NCBI GenBank assembly: GCA_963978545.1
Contig: OZ021724.1
Span: 32,134,433-32,198,432, forward strand
DNA: 64,000 bases
Direction of reading: 5' to 3'
DNA from: Linyphia triangularis
Taxonomy: Eukaryota; Arthropoda; Arachnida; Araneae; Linyphiidae
Part shown: piece by piece, positions 1 through 11,314 of the stretch
Numbering within the stretch: position 1 is the stretch's first letter
How the letters are laid out: each line of letters opens with the position of its first letter
Program-made: the position numbers and the translations under genes
The notes under the pieces: generated by a model
What the model was told of the DNA's origin: nothing
Databases searched by the model: none
The model's input: only the letters and a program-made list of their open reading frames with translations

Positions 1-299
1 TTCGGAATAAAAAAATCGCCATCCGACATCATACAGTAAATCTTAACCCTTTTGTTTCCTTCATCAATTATTAACTGAGCACTCAAAATGTTCTTTAGTA
101 GTCCTGCAAGTTAATCCCAAGTTGTTTTTATCCGTTTTTCCCGAGGCAGAGTTTTGTTGTTGCATCTCTCTCTGCATTATGGCCAGTTAATTTATTCCAA
201 CTTATTATGTTGGAGGAGAAATCAGATCAGAAATTCAAGACCGATTGTTATGGAAATGTTCACATGTTTACAACTTCCGCCGGTCCAGTAGAGTTGAGT

Positions 300-440
300 T
301 GTAGGTTATGGAGCACGTGACGTCACAAGAGATAAAACGCCGCGCCGCCGTTACAAACATCGCTTTTGTCACGTCTTTTTCACCTACGATCGCGCCAAAG
401 AATCCGAAATATTAAAAAATGGCAACAAACGGCGCCGTTA
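300..440. promoter_or_regulatory. CpG-rich patch with overlapping E-box and CRE
   Basis: A short patch unusually rich in CpG for this window. A perfect E-box palindrome (CACGTG, 314-319) overlaps a perfect CRE palindrome (TGACGTCA, 318-325). It is followed by several GCC/CGC steps. Such sites bind bHLH and CREB/ATF factors in animals, but no transcript start is evident here. It could equally be part of a mobile element together with the ATAGGA repeat just downstream. Confidence 0.3.
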
Positions 441-482
441 TTACGAATTCGAAGAAAATATAGATCGAATCAATGTAGAAAT

Positions 483-575
483 ATAGGATATATAGGACAA
501 TTGTAAAATATAGGACAATATAGGACGTTTTTACCGATTTTTTAAAAAATATAGGATTTATAGGACATATAGGAC
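483..575. repeat. ATAGGA(C/T) short-motif repeat cluster
   Basis: Seven copies of ATAGGAC or ATAGGAT lie within 93 bases (starting at 483, 492, 510, 520, 551, 560 and 569) with irregular spacing. The minus strand is open here for 73 codons only because the repeat lacks stops; no domain is seen. Confidence 0.7.
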
Positions 576-678
576 GTCTGCGACCCCTGCTAGTGGAATC
601 AGCACCTAGGCTCAATTGACCTCCCCCATTCACTATGACTATAGAAGTAAGTTATTTCTGTCAAGTGATAAATATATT

Positions 679-1170
679 GGGTCCGTTAAGTAACAGCGCA
701 CTTTTGACCGGTCACAAAACAAGATAGAAATATGAAATATGCACCAAATAAAAGAAAACTCTCAAAGTTTCCGTAGTATTATGTGCAAGCGTGTGCACAC
801 AACAGGGAAAGAAGCAACACCACGAACTTCACAGCAATGGATCAGTCCACTCCTGTCGAGATGTGGGCGCTACAGAGGAAAGTTCAGTGTGTTTCCTGTG
901 GATTGCTAAATTCGAATCATTAATTCGACGTTAATAATTAAAAACAGAGAATAACAGACGTTATTCATTCTGTTACACCAGACGTCCTTAACCGTGTCTG
1001 AATATCGCTTAGTTTTTGAAGAGCAGCAAATGCAAGTCACGTCGAACTCCACTGGATATGTCTGTAACTTGGAGAGTTTTTCTTTCATTTAGTAAATATT
1101 TTACATTTCTATCTTGTTTCGTTAATTTCCTGTGAACGGTCAAAAATGCACCATGACTTTACGGACACAT
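679..1170. mobile_element. mariner-like MITE with about 50-bp imperfect TIRs
   Basis: The left end (679-731) and the reverse complement of the right end (1106-1170) share GTCCGT(T)AAGT, then a TTTTGACCG(G/T)TCACA block and AACAAGATAGAAAT. The body is about 490 bp. The outer GTCCGTAAAGTCATGG type of end recalls arthropod mariner elements, which is knowledge of the family and not a database match. The 60-codon minus-strand frame inside does not resemble a transposase, so this looks like a non-autonomous, diverged copy. The exact target TA is unclear. Confidence 0.65.
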
Positions 1171-4100
1171 TGCATACCAACGCAATAAGATGGACTTTAA
1201 AAGTGGGATGTTTATGGAGCTTGTGGCCATAGAGCGAGTACCAGTAAACAAAAGCACCTAATTAGTGGAATTATCGAGGGAAGTGGATGGGTAAGTGTTT
1301 AAAAAGTGGAATATAATCTGAGCTTCATCAAAAAGTCCAAATGAAATCATCATCATTTAAATTGCTGACCATTTGTCTATTGTTTTATTCATTCTGTAAA
1401 GTTCATGACAAATACGAATGATGCAGTATCGAAGTTTAAGATGTGTCATTAAACGAACTTGAAAGATGTGCATAATAAATTGTTAAACTCAGGATAAATA
1501 GTTGAAGATATTCAATCCTCGTATAGAAAGAAGTTGCTTTTATGGCTTTCAAATTGTGACATACTGACACGTAATTTAAAAGAGAATGGGTATATTTGTC
1601 GAAATGTTGTGCTTAAAAAGATGTTTAATTTTATTTTAGGTGATCGGTAGTAAGTCTGTATTTTCAATTTATGGTTTAAAAAATCACAAACTTTAATATA
1701 AAAAGAAATACTTTAGCATCACCATTAATATATAGCTTAAAAGAAGAACAAGTTTTAAAATCCTACATCCATATGCATATAGTCAAAATTACATGTGAGA
1801 AGTTCAGAAACAAGAGTTTAAAGAAAATAATTTACAGACGAGTTTTCTCGTTAAATTTTGATGCTACTATATATTTAAGTTTGCCATAATTCATACAACT
1901 GGATCATTAAGATGTTTAATGATAACTCAAGAAAATATGCAAAATTAATGTTGAGTTTTTAACCTTTGACTATCTTCAATAACAAATTAAATGAGCAACA
2001 TATTCTCAATCAAAAGTGCATGTGATAATTCTGTTTATCAAAGCTAAACTGTCGTTAAGCCAGTGATTGCTAAAATTAGACTACAATAATTCAAACTCAG
2101 ATACACTATTTAAGTAGATTAATGTTAAAAAAATTAACGAATTAACTAAATATGACAATAGTTTAAGTGTCACCGTATTATATAAATCCCTAGATGATAA
2201 GTTTAGAAACCAACCTTTCTATAAAAATGGTTGATAATGGCTTTACATCAACATAAGCAGTAATTCTTCTCATTATCCAATCGCACCTCAGCCAGTGCTC
2301 AATTAGTTACCTAAAACCATATAAAACCCCGAGTAAAACCTAATTACCTACCATTTCACCTGAACAACGAAATCTCATTTAATTCGTCGGCGGACTAATC
2401 GTCCAATCCCAATACCTCTGGAATAATCCGATCTTCTTTCCAACACCGAGAAAAACTCATTTCCATCGACTACTCTTTCCACGCAGAATGTGTTCGGAAT
2501 GTTTAATTAGCGGTTTGAAATATGAGCAGGCCATGGTTTTAATTAAGTCCCGAATTCGTATCCGATCTAATAGCTACTTGAAGCAACGGCCAATTTATTT
2601 ATTTATCTTCAAAAGCTTTTGTTTGAAGTCTGATTTGTTTTCTGTTGGAAATGAAATGGCGCCTTGTTCGTGATTCGAATTCTCTTCTTTGATTTAGAAC
2701 TAATATCGTTTGCGCGTCATCGGCTTTTCTTTAAGAACGAAATATCCGTTTTAATGTGATGTTATAAATGCCCAAAGTGAGGTAATTTATGCAATGTGTA
2801 TGATTGCCGCCTCCGGTTTCTTTGCAGTATATCAAAACTTTAAATTGTGAGTTTATCTCGACGCTGAGCCATTGTGTAAACGGATTTTATTTTAAAAGTG
2901 TTCTATCGCTCTTTTATAACGGCAACTACTTTGAGCGAGCTGTAAAATATTTCTTTGAGGTAAGTGGTATATTGGATAAATGCCTTCCATTAATAATGGA
3001 AAGATAATAAAATAAGTAATATATGCAAGGATTATGCGCTATAGTTATGGTTGCATTTTAAATGAGTTTCTTGGGATTTGGAAGGCAGTTATGAATTCTG
3101 TTTGGCTTTGTTTGAATTTAAATATTTGAATAGCTTTTGTCTGGAGTCTTATTCAATCAAACTTCCAAAGTGTTGAATTTTTAAATCTTCTATTCCAGAA
3201 AAAAGAAAGTAGTTAACAGGTAGATATATTTTTAACAAGCAATTTCTGATTTTCTTAAATTTTCATACAATTTAAAGTGTGATATTGAATTGAATATACT
3301 TTATGCATATTGACTTTACACAATTGTAATTCGCTGTTAAAGTATGGAAATGATGCACGAGTTCGGGTTTGGCTAAAAGAATTTTAAAATTCGAATTTTT
3401 TTTTTTAAAGTTTTGTTGTCATCAGTTATTATTTTGGGAAGAAGAAAAATCTCCTTTTCAAATAACATCGTGCAGAATGTCTATTTTAGGTATATTAAAA
3501 CAGGATATTTGGAAAAATCGAAACACAATTTTTATTTATTTACTAATTCATAATACTTATTAAGGTTTTATCCCACAGAATAATGGATATCATAGGGTAC
3601 AGTTACAAAAGCTCTGATGCTACCACAACAATAAAAGTTCTTGCTTAATTGAAAATTGCAATTCATTTTAAAGTTTCTTTTTTGTTGTTGTGGCAAGTTC
3701 ATAGATCATAGTGGTGACAAAAAAGAATCTACCACTCCAATTAATGCTCATAAGACCCATTAATGGAATGAATATCGTAACTTACAATATTTTCAGTCCA
3801 TATAAATATTTTAAATTACAAATGTGCACCATATATTACAATTTTAAATTACAAGTGTAGGATTAAATGTCAAAACCCTCAAAGAATTTTAACATCTGTG
3901 TCACTAAACTTTAAATAGAATGTTATTGCTTCTTGTTCCTCTATGCAATCCAGCAACAAATCGCCAGATATTCAAGATTTGCCTATTCTTAAAGTAGCAG
4001 ATCCTTCACTTTTATAGCCCCACACTATCTAAGATTCAAGCTCTTTTTAACCCCACCTTCTATAAAAGATAGTGGCTAAAGTTCTTGAAGAGTTTCCTCC

Positions 4101-4629
4101 TAAACCTCCATATGGGCAGTGACAGAACTTGACATGCTTGATCCGTTTAAGCGTTGCTATAGAAACGACTGATAGGATTGTAGAGTCCCCGCCGCTTCAA
4201 GTGGCTTTTGTGTAGCGCCGGCTTTTGTGTTAAAGCATATTACATCTGAAACGACTGATTTTGTAGAGTTAGGTGGCAACAGTTCGGTTGATGCCCGAGA
4301 TGCATATAGATCGCCTGCTATTTCGTAAGAACTATCGTTTGGCTTGTCTGGGAATGTGTTCTTGTGTTGAAATAGAGATAGTAAATGAGAATGGTTACAT
4401 CCCTTTGTGTTTTTTATAGTCTTGATACGAGTTTTCGCTATTGTCGCGAAAGGAAATGCTTTGAAGTGTTAGGAAGGGCTTCTACTTAAGCGATAAAATG
4501 TCTTATTGTGTGGTTTCTAAACAAGAACAACACGTGGTAACTGCAACAGAAGTTATATTTTGTTGCAATAGAAGTTGTATTCTGTAAAGCCTTTTTTTGT
4601 AGGATTTCAAGTAGTTTTATAACGCAACA
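1171..4629. other. AT-rich non-coding stretch
   Basis: No gene seen. From 2260 to 2480 the sequence is less AT-rich and of higher complexity, with no obvious repeat. A tiny direct repeat of a TTTTAAATTACAA motif occurs at about 3807 and 3840. A 20-odd-base segment containing GAAACGACTGAT is present twice (about 4163 and 4249), just before the 91-bp array. Confidence 0.5.
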
Positions 4630-5812
4630 TCCCTAATAACCATGTGACGAGTATGTGACGAAAAGCGATATCGCATAGAGATCACGCGATGTCACGGCGA
4701 TATCACACAGGGGTCACATAGTCGTCCAATGTCCGTTTTAGAGGGGGTTTTGCGACGTAACTTTGTGATATCGCTGCGATATCGCTTTTCGTCACATTGT
4801 GACATTGGGGACGAAATTGCGATTTTTGCGATATCGCATTGTGATCTGTATGTGATCTTAGTGATTTTGGCGACATCTATGTGATTTATGCGATTTTCGC
4901 AACGAAAGCCATATCGCTGCGATATCACTTTGTGATCTGTATGTGATCTTAGTGATTTTGGCGACATCCGTGTGATTTATGTGATCTTCGCAACGAAAGC
5001 TTTGTCACTGCGATATCGCTTTGTGACCTAAATGTGATCTTAGTGATTTTGGCGACATCCGTGTGATTTATGCGATCTTCGCAACGAAAGCTTTGTCACT
5101 GCGATATCGCTTTGTGACCTAAATGTGATCTTAGTGATTTTGGCGACATCCGTGTGATTTATGCGATTTTCGCAACGAAAGCTTTATCGCTGCGATGTCA
5201 CATTGTGATCTTAGTGATTTTGGCGACATCCGTGTGATTTATGCGATCTTCGCAACGAAAGTTTTGTCACTGCGATATCGCTTTGTGACCTAAATGTGAT
5301 CTTAGTGATTTTGGCGACATCCGTGAGATTTATGCGATTTTCGCAACGAAAGCTTTGTCGCTGCGATGTCACATTGTGATCTGTATGTGATCTTAGTGAT
5401 TTTGGCGATATCCCTGTGATTTATGCGATCTTCGCAACGAAAGCTTTGTCACTGCGATATCGCTTTGTGACCTAAATGTGATCTTAGTGATTTTGGCGAC
5501 ATCCGTGAGATTTATGCGATTTTCGCAACGAAAGCTTTGTCGCTGCGATATCGCTTTGTGACCTAAATGTGATCTTAGTGATTTTGGCGACATCCATGTG
5601 ATTTATGCGATCTTCGCAACGAAAGCTTTGTCACTGCGATATCGCTTTGTGACCTAAATGTGATCTTAGTGATTTTGGCGACATCAATGTGATTTATGCG
5701 ATTTTCGCAACGAAAGCTTTGTCGCTGCGATATCGCTTTGTGACCTAAATGTGATCTTAGTGATTTTGGCGACATCCGTGTGATTTTCACAACAAAAGCC
5801 TTGTTCCTGCAA
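4630..5812 (+). mobile_element. dispersed element carrying a 91-bp tandem array
   Basis: Eleven tandem units start with the phrase GTGATCTTAGTGATTTTGG at 4852, 4943, 5034, 5125, 5205, 5296, 5387, 5478, 5569, 5660 and 5751. The period is exactly 91 bp except for one 80-bp unit with an 11-bp deletion. Each unit holds GCGATATCGC-type palindromes. A diverged leader (4630-4851) built from the same words begins TCCCTAATAACCAT. A second, short copy on the minus strand at 19209-19539 begins with nearly the same terminus, TCCCTACTAACCAT. Both termini follow an A, which would fit a Helitron-like 5-prime TC end, but no hairpin or CTRR end was identified. The minus-strand open frames inside are repeat artefacts, because 91 is not divisible by 3. 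Confidence 0.85.
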
Positions 5813-5917
5813 AATAATTATACAAAAAATTCACAATTAATTTTTTTATCAACTACCTATATCTGCTTCAAGTACCTACTCTCACTATTAAGAGGCTCAG
5901 TATCTTTTCCTTACGTC

Positions 5918-6019
5918 AAATATTTTCTAATACTATGGTAATATAATTTATACTATCAAGGCCAGTCATTACTTTAATGACTGGCCTTAATGGTATAATC
6001 ATAGTATTAGAAAATATTT
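5918..6019. repeat. foldback palindrome of about 100 bp
   Basis: Two arms (about 5918-5973 and 5976-6019) are inverted copies reading AAATATTTTCTAATACTATG at the outside and AAGGCCAGTCATTA at the centre. A partial third copy of the right arm follows (about 6064-6113). Likely a foldback MITE. Confidence 0.8.
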
Positions 6020-6482
6020 GAATATTTTCTAAAAGTATGAACTTTTCTAAACTTAATATACATGAACTTAATGGTATAATAAATTAAAGAATCATAGCAT
6101 TAAAAAATATTTGTTTGTCTTCAACAAGACTTTGGGAAGTAAAAACTAGTCTCCTATATTAAAAACCAATGAAACAGTTAACTACCTAATTAGCCTTTAA
6201 CCAAGAGAATTTATCCATCCCAATAGATTTCTCAGCTAAATATATACCTTAAAAATAAGACAAAACATGACTAAATCTATTAAAGCACAATGTAATGTAT
6301 CTCATGCATCTCAATTTTTCTTTTAAACTGATTACAATGTTGTTTTGCCATTTTGTGCAAATCTTCCCCTTTATAAGTTTAGCATAAAAGAAAAATACAA
6401 AACTAAAAACAGGTTGAACAAATCAAGCAAAAATGGAAATATGCAATTAAAATAGGAGTAAAAACATAAGAAGGTAATAAGT

Positions 6483-6650
6483 TTATTTTATTGAACACAA
6501 GCCAAACATATTCTTTGTTACACTAAATATTGCAGAATGTTTTTTCTTTTCGTCAAGGTATCTGTCAATCTGACTGCCAGGAATTATGCCACTTCCTTCA
6601 ATGTAGTATTCTTTCCCCGTGTTTCAGAGCATTAGGTGTAGGCTTTGGAC
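6483..6650 (-). CDS. candidate terminal exon, frameshifted (unrecognised gene)
   Basis: On the minus strand a good acceptor (pyrimidine-rich run ending TTTTCTAG) precedes 6650. The first part reads in one frame as PKPTPNALKHG. After a run of four G the reading continues only in another frame, as KEYYIEGSGIIPGSQID, then RYLDEKKKHSAIFSV, to a TAA at 6483-6485. An AATAAA lies across the stop, as expected near a 3-prime end. The single-base frame change means either a decayed exon or an indel error in the assembly. I do not recognise the protein. It may be the last exon of the same gene as the segments at 8585-10082, but phase continuity cannot be shown. Confidence 0.3.
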
Positions 6651-8030
6651 CTAGAAAATTAAAAATAGGTTATTCTTAAATTTCAGTTTAAAATACACCA
6701 TTTTTAAAATTGCCACTCACAATGCAATTTTAAAAATCTAATGCAATTATAGCCACAAGATGCTAGTTCATAAAAATAAAAACAGAAATTCTGTGCCAAC
6801 TTTAAGTATTCATAACAAGGTTATAATAGTAATTAAAATGTGTAATGCCAACATAAATAATTGATAATTATACTCAATTCTGATATTGTTACAAGTGATT
6901 ATTTACAGCTTTCATCACTGTAATCCATTAATTACTAACAAATTTATTTGGAATAGTATGACTTACTATTTTCTGATTTTTTTTTCTTTTAAATCCTTTT
7001 TCCCTTACCTTTGCAAAACTAAAACTGATAAATGGTATACCAATTAAAAAGCTAACACACCTCTGCATCTAACAAATAGTTTATTTACAATTGCACATAT
7101 TGCTATCTGTTTGACAATTTTTATTTTTTTTGGTTTTTAATGAATATGCAGTAGGAAATATGTTAACTCGAGCTGGAAATGATCCTCTTTTCACCTCTGA
7201 GACTTAAACGTACAAAAAAAAAAAAAAAAAAAAAAATGGTTTTAAAACAGTTTTTAATTTTAAACATTTCCCTCCATTATTTCTTAAAAAACATAACTTA
7301 TATATTAAAAAAGTTCCATTGAACTGAATAATGGATTCACAAGATACAACTTATCACTAGACGACCAGATATCCGAGCCATGCCAAGTTCTGCCTTTCGA
7401 ATCAAGGTTCAATACATCTCTTAGTAAAAGAATACAATACCTAATGCTGATATTTATGTCTATCTATGACTCACTCTGATAACAGAGGTTTTATCAGACT
7501 AGTACTTCCTAATTAGTGACAAAAAATATTTGTCCATTTTTAATTATTGCTAAAAAAATTGACTTGTTACTGAAAGTTGTTACGTCCAACAACCATTTGG
7601 GACCTCTAATTCCCCAAAATTGATATTTGAGAACACTATTATTAAAAGCAATAAATTTGGCAACAGTAAATGATTTTAAAATAATAAGGTAATTTGAGGG
7701 GGTTCAAACGACTGTTCGAAGAAGATGCCTGCTATACCTTTTGTTACTTTTAGAGTTTTGCAACAAAAGATAAAATAAAAAATTATAGCGTGCTTTTATT
7801 TTACTATCTAATTGTCTATCATTAGGAATTTTATACAAAAACTAGTTATATCACAGAATAACTAGACAACTGTTATAACTAATTATTTCACAATTTAACC
7901 TCTATGATATGTTGTTTCAAACTTTGCTTAAAGTAAGTACTCCAGTCTTTATATAGAAAAACTAATTTCACTTGCATACATAGACAATAACACACGCATA
8001 ACATATATGGTCAATTAGAGAATTCAGAAG

Positions 8031-8062
<32 letters not shown>

Positions 8063-8584
8063 ATCCTCAGGCTTAATTTTTTCCTTAGTGGCATTATTGT
8101 ATTTCTTCTAAATCAATTACATTTCATAGAAGATATATCTGAAGACTACAATTTCTTGAAATTTGAAAGAAATTAATGCTGTTATGTTCAATTAGTATTG
8201 CAAAATGTTGACAGCAGCCATACTTCACCATGGATTCTTGCTTCATGGATTACGTATTTTTTCTTTTGTTATGTATATATATATACATATATCTATATGC
8301 ATATATATACATACATAATATATACATATACACATATATAGTAATTTCAAAACTATAAAGAAGTTAAATTGACAGATTTTTAGTTAAAAAATTAATATTG
8401 TGCATGGATAGTCAATGGAATTGAAGCTAATGACTCAAATATATTTGAACCATAAGCAATTTTTATGTACACTTTTCCTGTGCAAAAATTATAAAATGAG
8501 TAAAACTACATGAACAATAATGGCATTTTTCATTTAAAAAATTTTAGCCAGAAAACTAGTTTTGCTATCAAAAGAGTAATTTAC
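6651..8584. other. AT-rich stretch, possibly intronic
   Basis: No exon seen. Contains poly(A) runs at 7214-7237 (24 bases) and 8034-8061 (28 bases) and the TATA/CATA microsatellite at 8271-8340. If the flanking minus-strand exon candidates are one gene, this is an intron of about 1.9 kb. Confidence 0.4.
8271..8340. repeat. (TA)n/(TACA)n microsatellite
   Basis: Seventy bases of alternating purine and pyrimidine TATATA, TACATA and TATGCA words. Imperfect, typical simple repeat. Confidence 0.9.
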
Positions 8585-8776
8585 CTGTTGACTATCATAA
8601 TCGTCTTCAGCTCTACGTCATTGACCAGGAAAGTCTTGCTTCACCCATCTGGTTTAGCAGGCTCTTGTTCCATGTCAGATCAGTGTTGGTATGTCTTCTC
8701 CATATCTCCATGAACCATCAACTAAATTCTCCCCAAAGGTGCTTTTGAGAAACTTTCTTTCAAATATGGCAAGGAC
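8585..8776 (-). CDS. candidate internal exon, frameshifted (unrecognised gene)
   Basis: On the minus strand an acceptor ending CAATAG precedes 8776, and a clean donor, CAG|GTAAAT, follows 8585. Phase 0 from the acceptor reads VLAIFERKFLKST, then FGENLVDGSWRYGEDIPTL, to a TGA at 8675-8677. In the next frame the same segment goes on as DMEQEPAKPDG, and in yet other frames as SKTFLVNDV and AEDDYDSQQ near the donor. The protein-like composition across three frames points to a real exon that has suffered two or more one-base indels, by decay or by assembly error. Phase 0 at its start agrees with the end of the segment at 9028-9129. No family recognised. Confidence 0.45.
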
Positions 8777-9027
8777 CTATTGACTACAAAATAGTAAAAA
8801 TTAGTTGACTGACTTTTTGGATAACAGATCATTTATATGATAAAATGTTGTACCAGCGTCACAACAGCCGTATGAAACCAGGAAAGAATGCTATTAAACA
8901 CAAAACTATAGATATTTTATATCTCAGGCTTTACAAATAACCTTACTTAAGAGTAATATTACACTTAAGTAGGTCTGATCCTAAAGCTTAGAAAAGTCAT
9001 ACACTTTGAATTGATGATCATTAACAC

Positions 9028-9129
9028 GAGATGAAACATTTTGAATAGTGAATTTTCATCTTCGGTCATTACAGCTTCACATGTAGCTCGGATAACCAGC
9101 AAGGCACTCTTATCAAAATATGATGATTG
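9028..9129 (-). CDS. candidate internal exon (unrecognised gene)
   Basis: A minus-strand acceptor (TTTTTGAATTTATCTGAG) precedes 9129. Reading in phase 0 gives 34 codons that include LLVIRATCEAVMTEDENSLF. The proposed donor CTC|GTGTTA is weak and was chosen because it keeps phase 0 into the exon at 8776. The open frame itself continues to a TAA at 8965-8967, so the exon could be longer. The residue mix suggests a helical, HEAT-like or other globular segment, which is inference only. Not recognised. Confidence 0.4.
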
Positions 9130-9645
9130 CTCAGATAAATTCAAAAAGGAAATAAGATATATGTTTGAATTAAACTAGAGATGATGTCTTGAGTAAGCTG
9201 CAGTACGCTTATCGGATAACAGAAGAGGTAAAATTATGCCTTGTTTAATAGCACACAAGACATAATAATGTACAACCTCAAAAAACAATTACCATATTTT
9301 TTATGGCATCACAATGTAAAAAAACAAAAAACAAGCTATTTCAATATGTTGCAAAAAGTTACTAATCAAAAATTGATTTTAGCAATAAGTTTTCTATAAT
9401 TCAACAAGATGAGGTCTAAAGTACCCACTGGGAACAAAACCAGGTTATATTATATACAGCTTGTATATGCTACTTAGAAAAGGTATTTTGCTATGCTATT
9501 GTGTTTTATTCTATCCTTCATGATAAATCGCACAGCATTTTTGTAACTTCCTATTAATTGAGGAGACATACCAAGAAAGCATAAAAAAATTTATTATATC
9601 AGCAGAATTTGCCAAAAATACAAAAATCAATGTAATATTTTTTAC

Positions 9646-9774
9646 AAACAAAAGGTAGAAAATGCCTTGAGGAATTGGATAAGATCTGGTGTGATGCACA
9701 ACCAATTCCACTAACACGGAGAGTGCATTGTGTCGGATCAGTTTCTTCATTAACCATAAACTGCTCAGTGACTT
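9646..9774 (-). CDS. candidate internal exon (unrecognised gene)
   Basis: Acceptor GGTAATTAG before 9774 and donor TTT|GTAAAA after 9646 on the minus strand bound 129 bases, exactly 43 codons. Phase 0 reads KSLSSLWLMKKLIRHNALSV and continues open through SYPIPQG. The next frame is also open (VTEQFMVNEETDPTQCTLRV), so the frame is chosen only by phase agreement with the neighbouring segments at 9028-9129 and 10043-10082. A foldback MITE begins within about six bases of this acceptor, so the pyrimidine tract lies inside the transposon. Not recognised. Confidence 0.35.
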
Positions 9775-9779
9775 CTAAT

Positions 9780-9958
9780 TACCCTAAAGCTTGGCGTCCA
9801 CTATTGCTGAGCAGAGCGGATTAAATTTGAGCCAATTACAAGACTGTCAACGTCCATTGTAGCACAAGGCTTGTGCTACAATCGACGTTGGCAGCCTTGT
9901 AATTGGCTCTAGTCCACTCCGCTCTGCTCAGCGATAGTGGACGCCAAGCTTCAAGGTA
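9780..9958. mobile_element. foldback MITE (near-perfect palindrome)
   Basis: The two halves are inverted copies over their whole length, with outer ends TACC(C/T)T(A/G)AAGCTTGGCG and almost no spacer (turn at about 9870). The arms are about 88 bp each with few mismatches, so the copy is fairly young. It abuts the acceptor of the candidate exon at 9646-9774. Confidence 0.9.
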
Positions 9959-10042
9959 AAGTTGTCTATATATCAAAGAAAATGGAGAGTGATATTGTAC
10001 AACAAGTAAAAAATAAAGTGATAGTCACATGATGAATATTAC

Positions 10043-10082
10043 CTCAGGAAAGTAGTATGTTGCATATTGGAAAGAATAATAA
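10043..10082 (-). CDS. candidate short exon (unrecognised gene)
   Basis: On the minus strand a strong donor, GAG|GTAATATT, follows 10043. Reading so that the exon ends in phase 0 gives YYSFQYATYYFPE after an AG at 10083-10084. A stop lies just upstream in this frame, so the exon must start here if it is real. At 40 bases it could be chance; the support is the donor and phase agreement with 9646-9774. Confidence 0.22.
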
Positions 10083-10615
10083 CTAGTTTATTGGCCGAGC
10101 ACTTAACGTTAGTCTTAATGAAGACAAATTCTCATTCATCTACCAAACTAAGCCATCTAAAAATCAGTTTTAGGAGGCTTAAACTTTTATTATCCAGCCA
10201 CACCCCTCAACTGTGTATTACAGCATGATTTTTAACACATTGAATCAAAAGTTTGAAATTTGTAACTACATATAGTATTTTGTTTATTATCTTAATTTTA
10301 GTTTATTTTTCATAAATATTTAAATGCTTAAGTTTATGTTCTGTGCTTGGTCACCAATTTATTTGATAGTAGACACATACCGTGGGTAAAAAAAGTCTCA
10401 ATACGGAAGCCAAAGTTACAAATAAATTAGCATAATTTCTACTCCTTTGCTTCATATCTTCAATAACTATTGAAATTATGTTTAATTTGGTTCTTTAAAA
10501 TAAGTTTAAAATAAATGTCGGTTTTTACAAAACGCAGCAAGTATTTAACTTGAAATACTTTTGAGATATTGCTTAAGTTGCACATGGGTTAAAAATTTAT
10601 AAAAATATTGAAGGG

Positions 10616-10948
10616 ACATCGGTGAGAAATATTATTAAAATAGCGGGTCTGAATGAACTTGCAGCCCGTAAAAATCCTTAAATAAGTACCTGTAACAGAA
10701 AAAAGCGCCTTGAGTTTGCAAAAAAGCATGCAAGTTATCAGTTATCTTTCTGTGAATCAGTTCTTTTTAATGATGAATTAAAATTTAATATCCAAGGGTC
10801 AGATAATCGAGTTATGGTCTGGATAAAACCAAATCAACAAATGTTAATTTAGAATTTATGTGGAACTGTCAAATACAGTGGAGGAGGCATTATGGTGTGG
10901 TGGTGTATAAGGGCTGCTGGTGTCAGCAATGTATATTTTGTAGAAGGA
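10616..10948 (+). pseudogene. Tc1 transposase remnant: hinge and start of DDE domain
   Basis: One plus-strand frame reads TSVRNIIKIAGLNELAARKNP-like residues, RKKRLEFAKKHASYQ, VLFNDELKFNIQGSDNRVMVW-like residues and YSGGGIMVWWCIRAAGV, a recognisable Tc1 transposase order. The first catalytic Asp is seen in FNDE. Two in-frame stops interrupt it (one after ARKNP, one before LCGTVKYSGGG). The second and third catalytic acidic residues are not present downstream. The amino-terminal half lies at 11008-11314 on the other strand. Confidence 0.85.
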
Positions 10949-11007
10949 AGTAGGGATCGGTAAGTGTATCTTGAAATTTAAACACAAAATCTTGTAACAA
11001 ATGCACA

Positions 11008-11314
11008 AAAATTGTCTCTTGAGAATTCTTTTCAATGTTTTTTTATCAATTTTTAAGCCATGTGTGACTTGAGGTGCACTTATTTGCGGATTATCTTGAA
11101 CCTTATTATAGGATATTTCTTTTAAGCAAGCTTTTTAGCTTTGAAGATCTTCCGGATCGATCTCTATCCTCAAAAGTTTGAAGCTCATGGTGTCTTTTAA
11201 TAATATATTGTACTATAGGCTTCAATATATAAAAGATTTCCCCAATTTTTTTCATAGATAATCCATAATTTCATAACTGAATCGCCAACTGACAACTAGG
11301 TTTCGAAACTCCAT
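11008..11314 (-). pseudogene. Tc1 transposase remnant: DNA-binding domain, inverted
   Basis: Minus strand from an ATG at 11312-11314. The segments VQYIIKRHHELQTFEDRDRS and GRSSKL match the helix-turn-helix and linker (RSGRP-like motif) of Tc1 transposases. NPQISAPQVT and KTLKRILKRQ match the second helix-turn-helix. Stops and frame changes break it. It runs towards the plus-strand half at 10616-10948, so the two halves of one gene face each other. Confidence 0.75.

Noticed and set aside
4692..5790. Minus-strand frames repeating MSPKSLRSH-type words
   Set aside because: Products of the 91-bp tandem unit; the unit length is not a multiple of three, so no repeat protein is encoded.
4852..5812. 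CRISPR-like array
   Set aside because: No constant-repeat/variable-spacer pattern; the whole 91-bp unit is repeated, and the DNA is clearly eukaryotic.
7360..7420. Exon-like minus-strand frame containing SKGRTWHGSDIWSSSDK
   Set aside because: Open only about 50 codons with no good acceptor or donor; kept out of the candidate gene.
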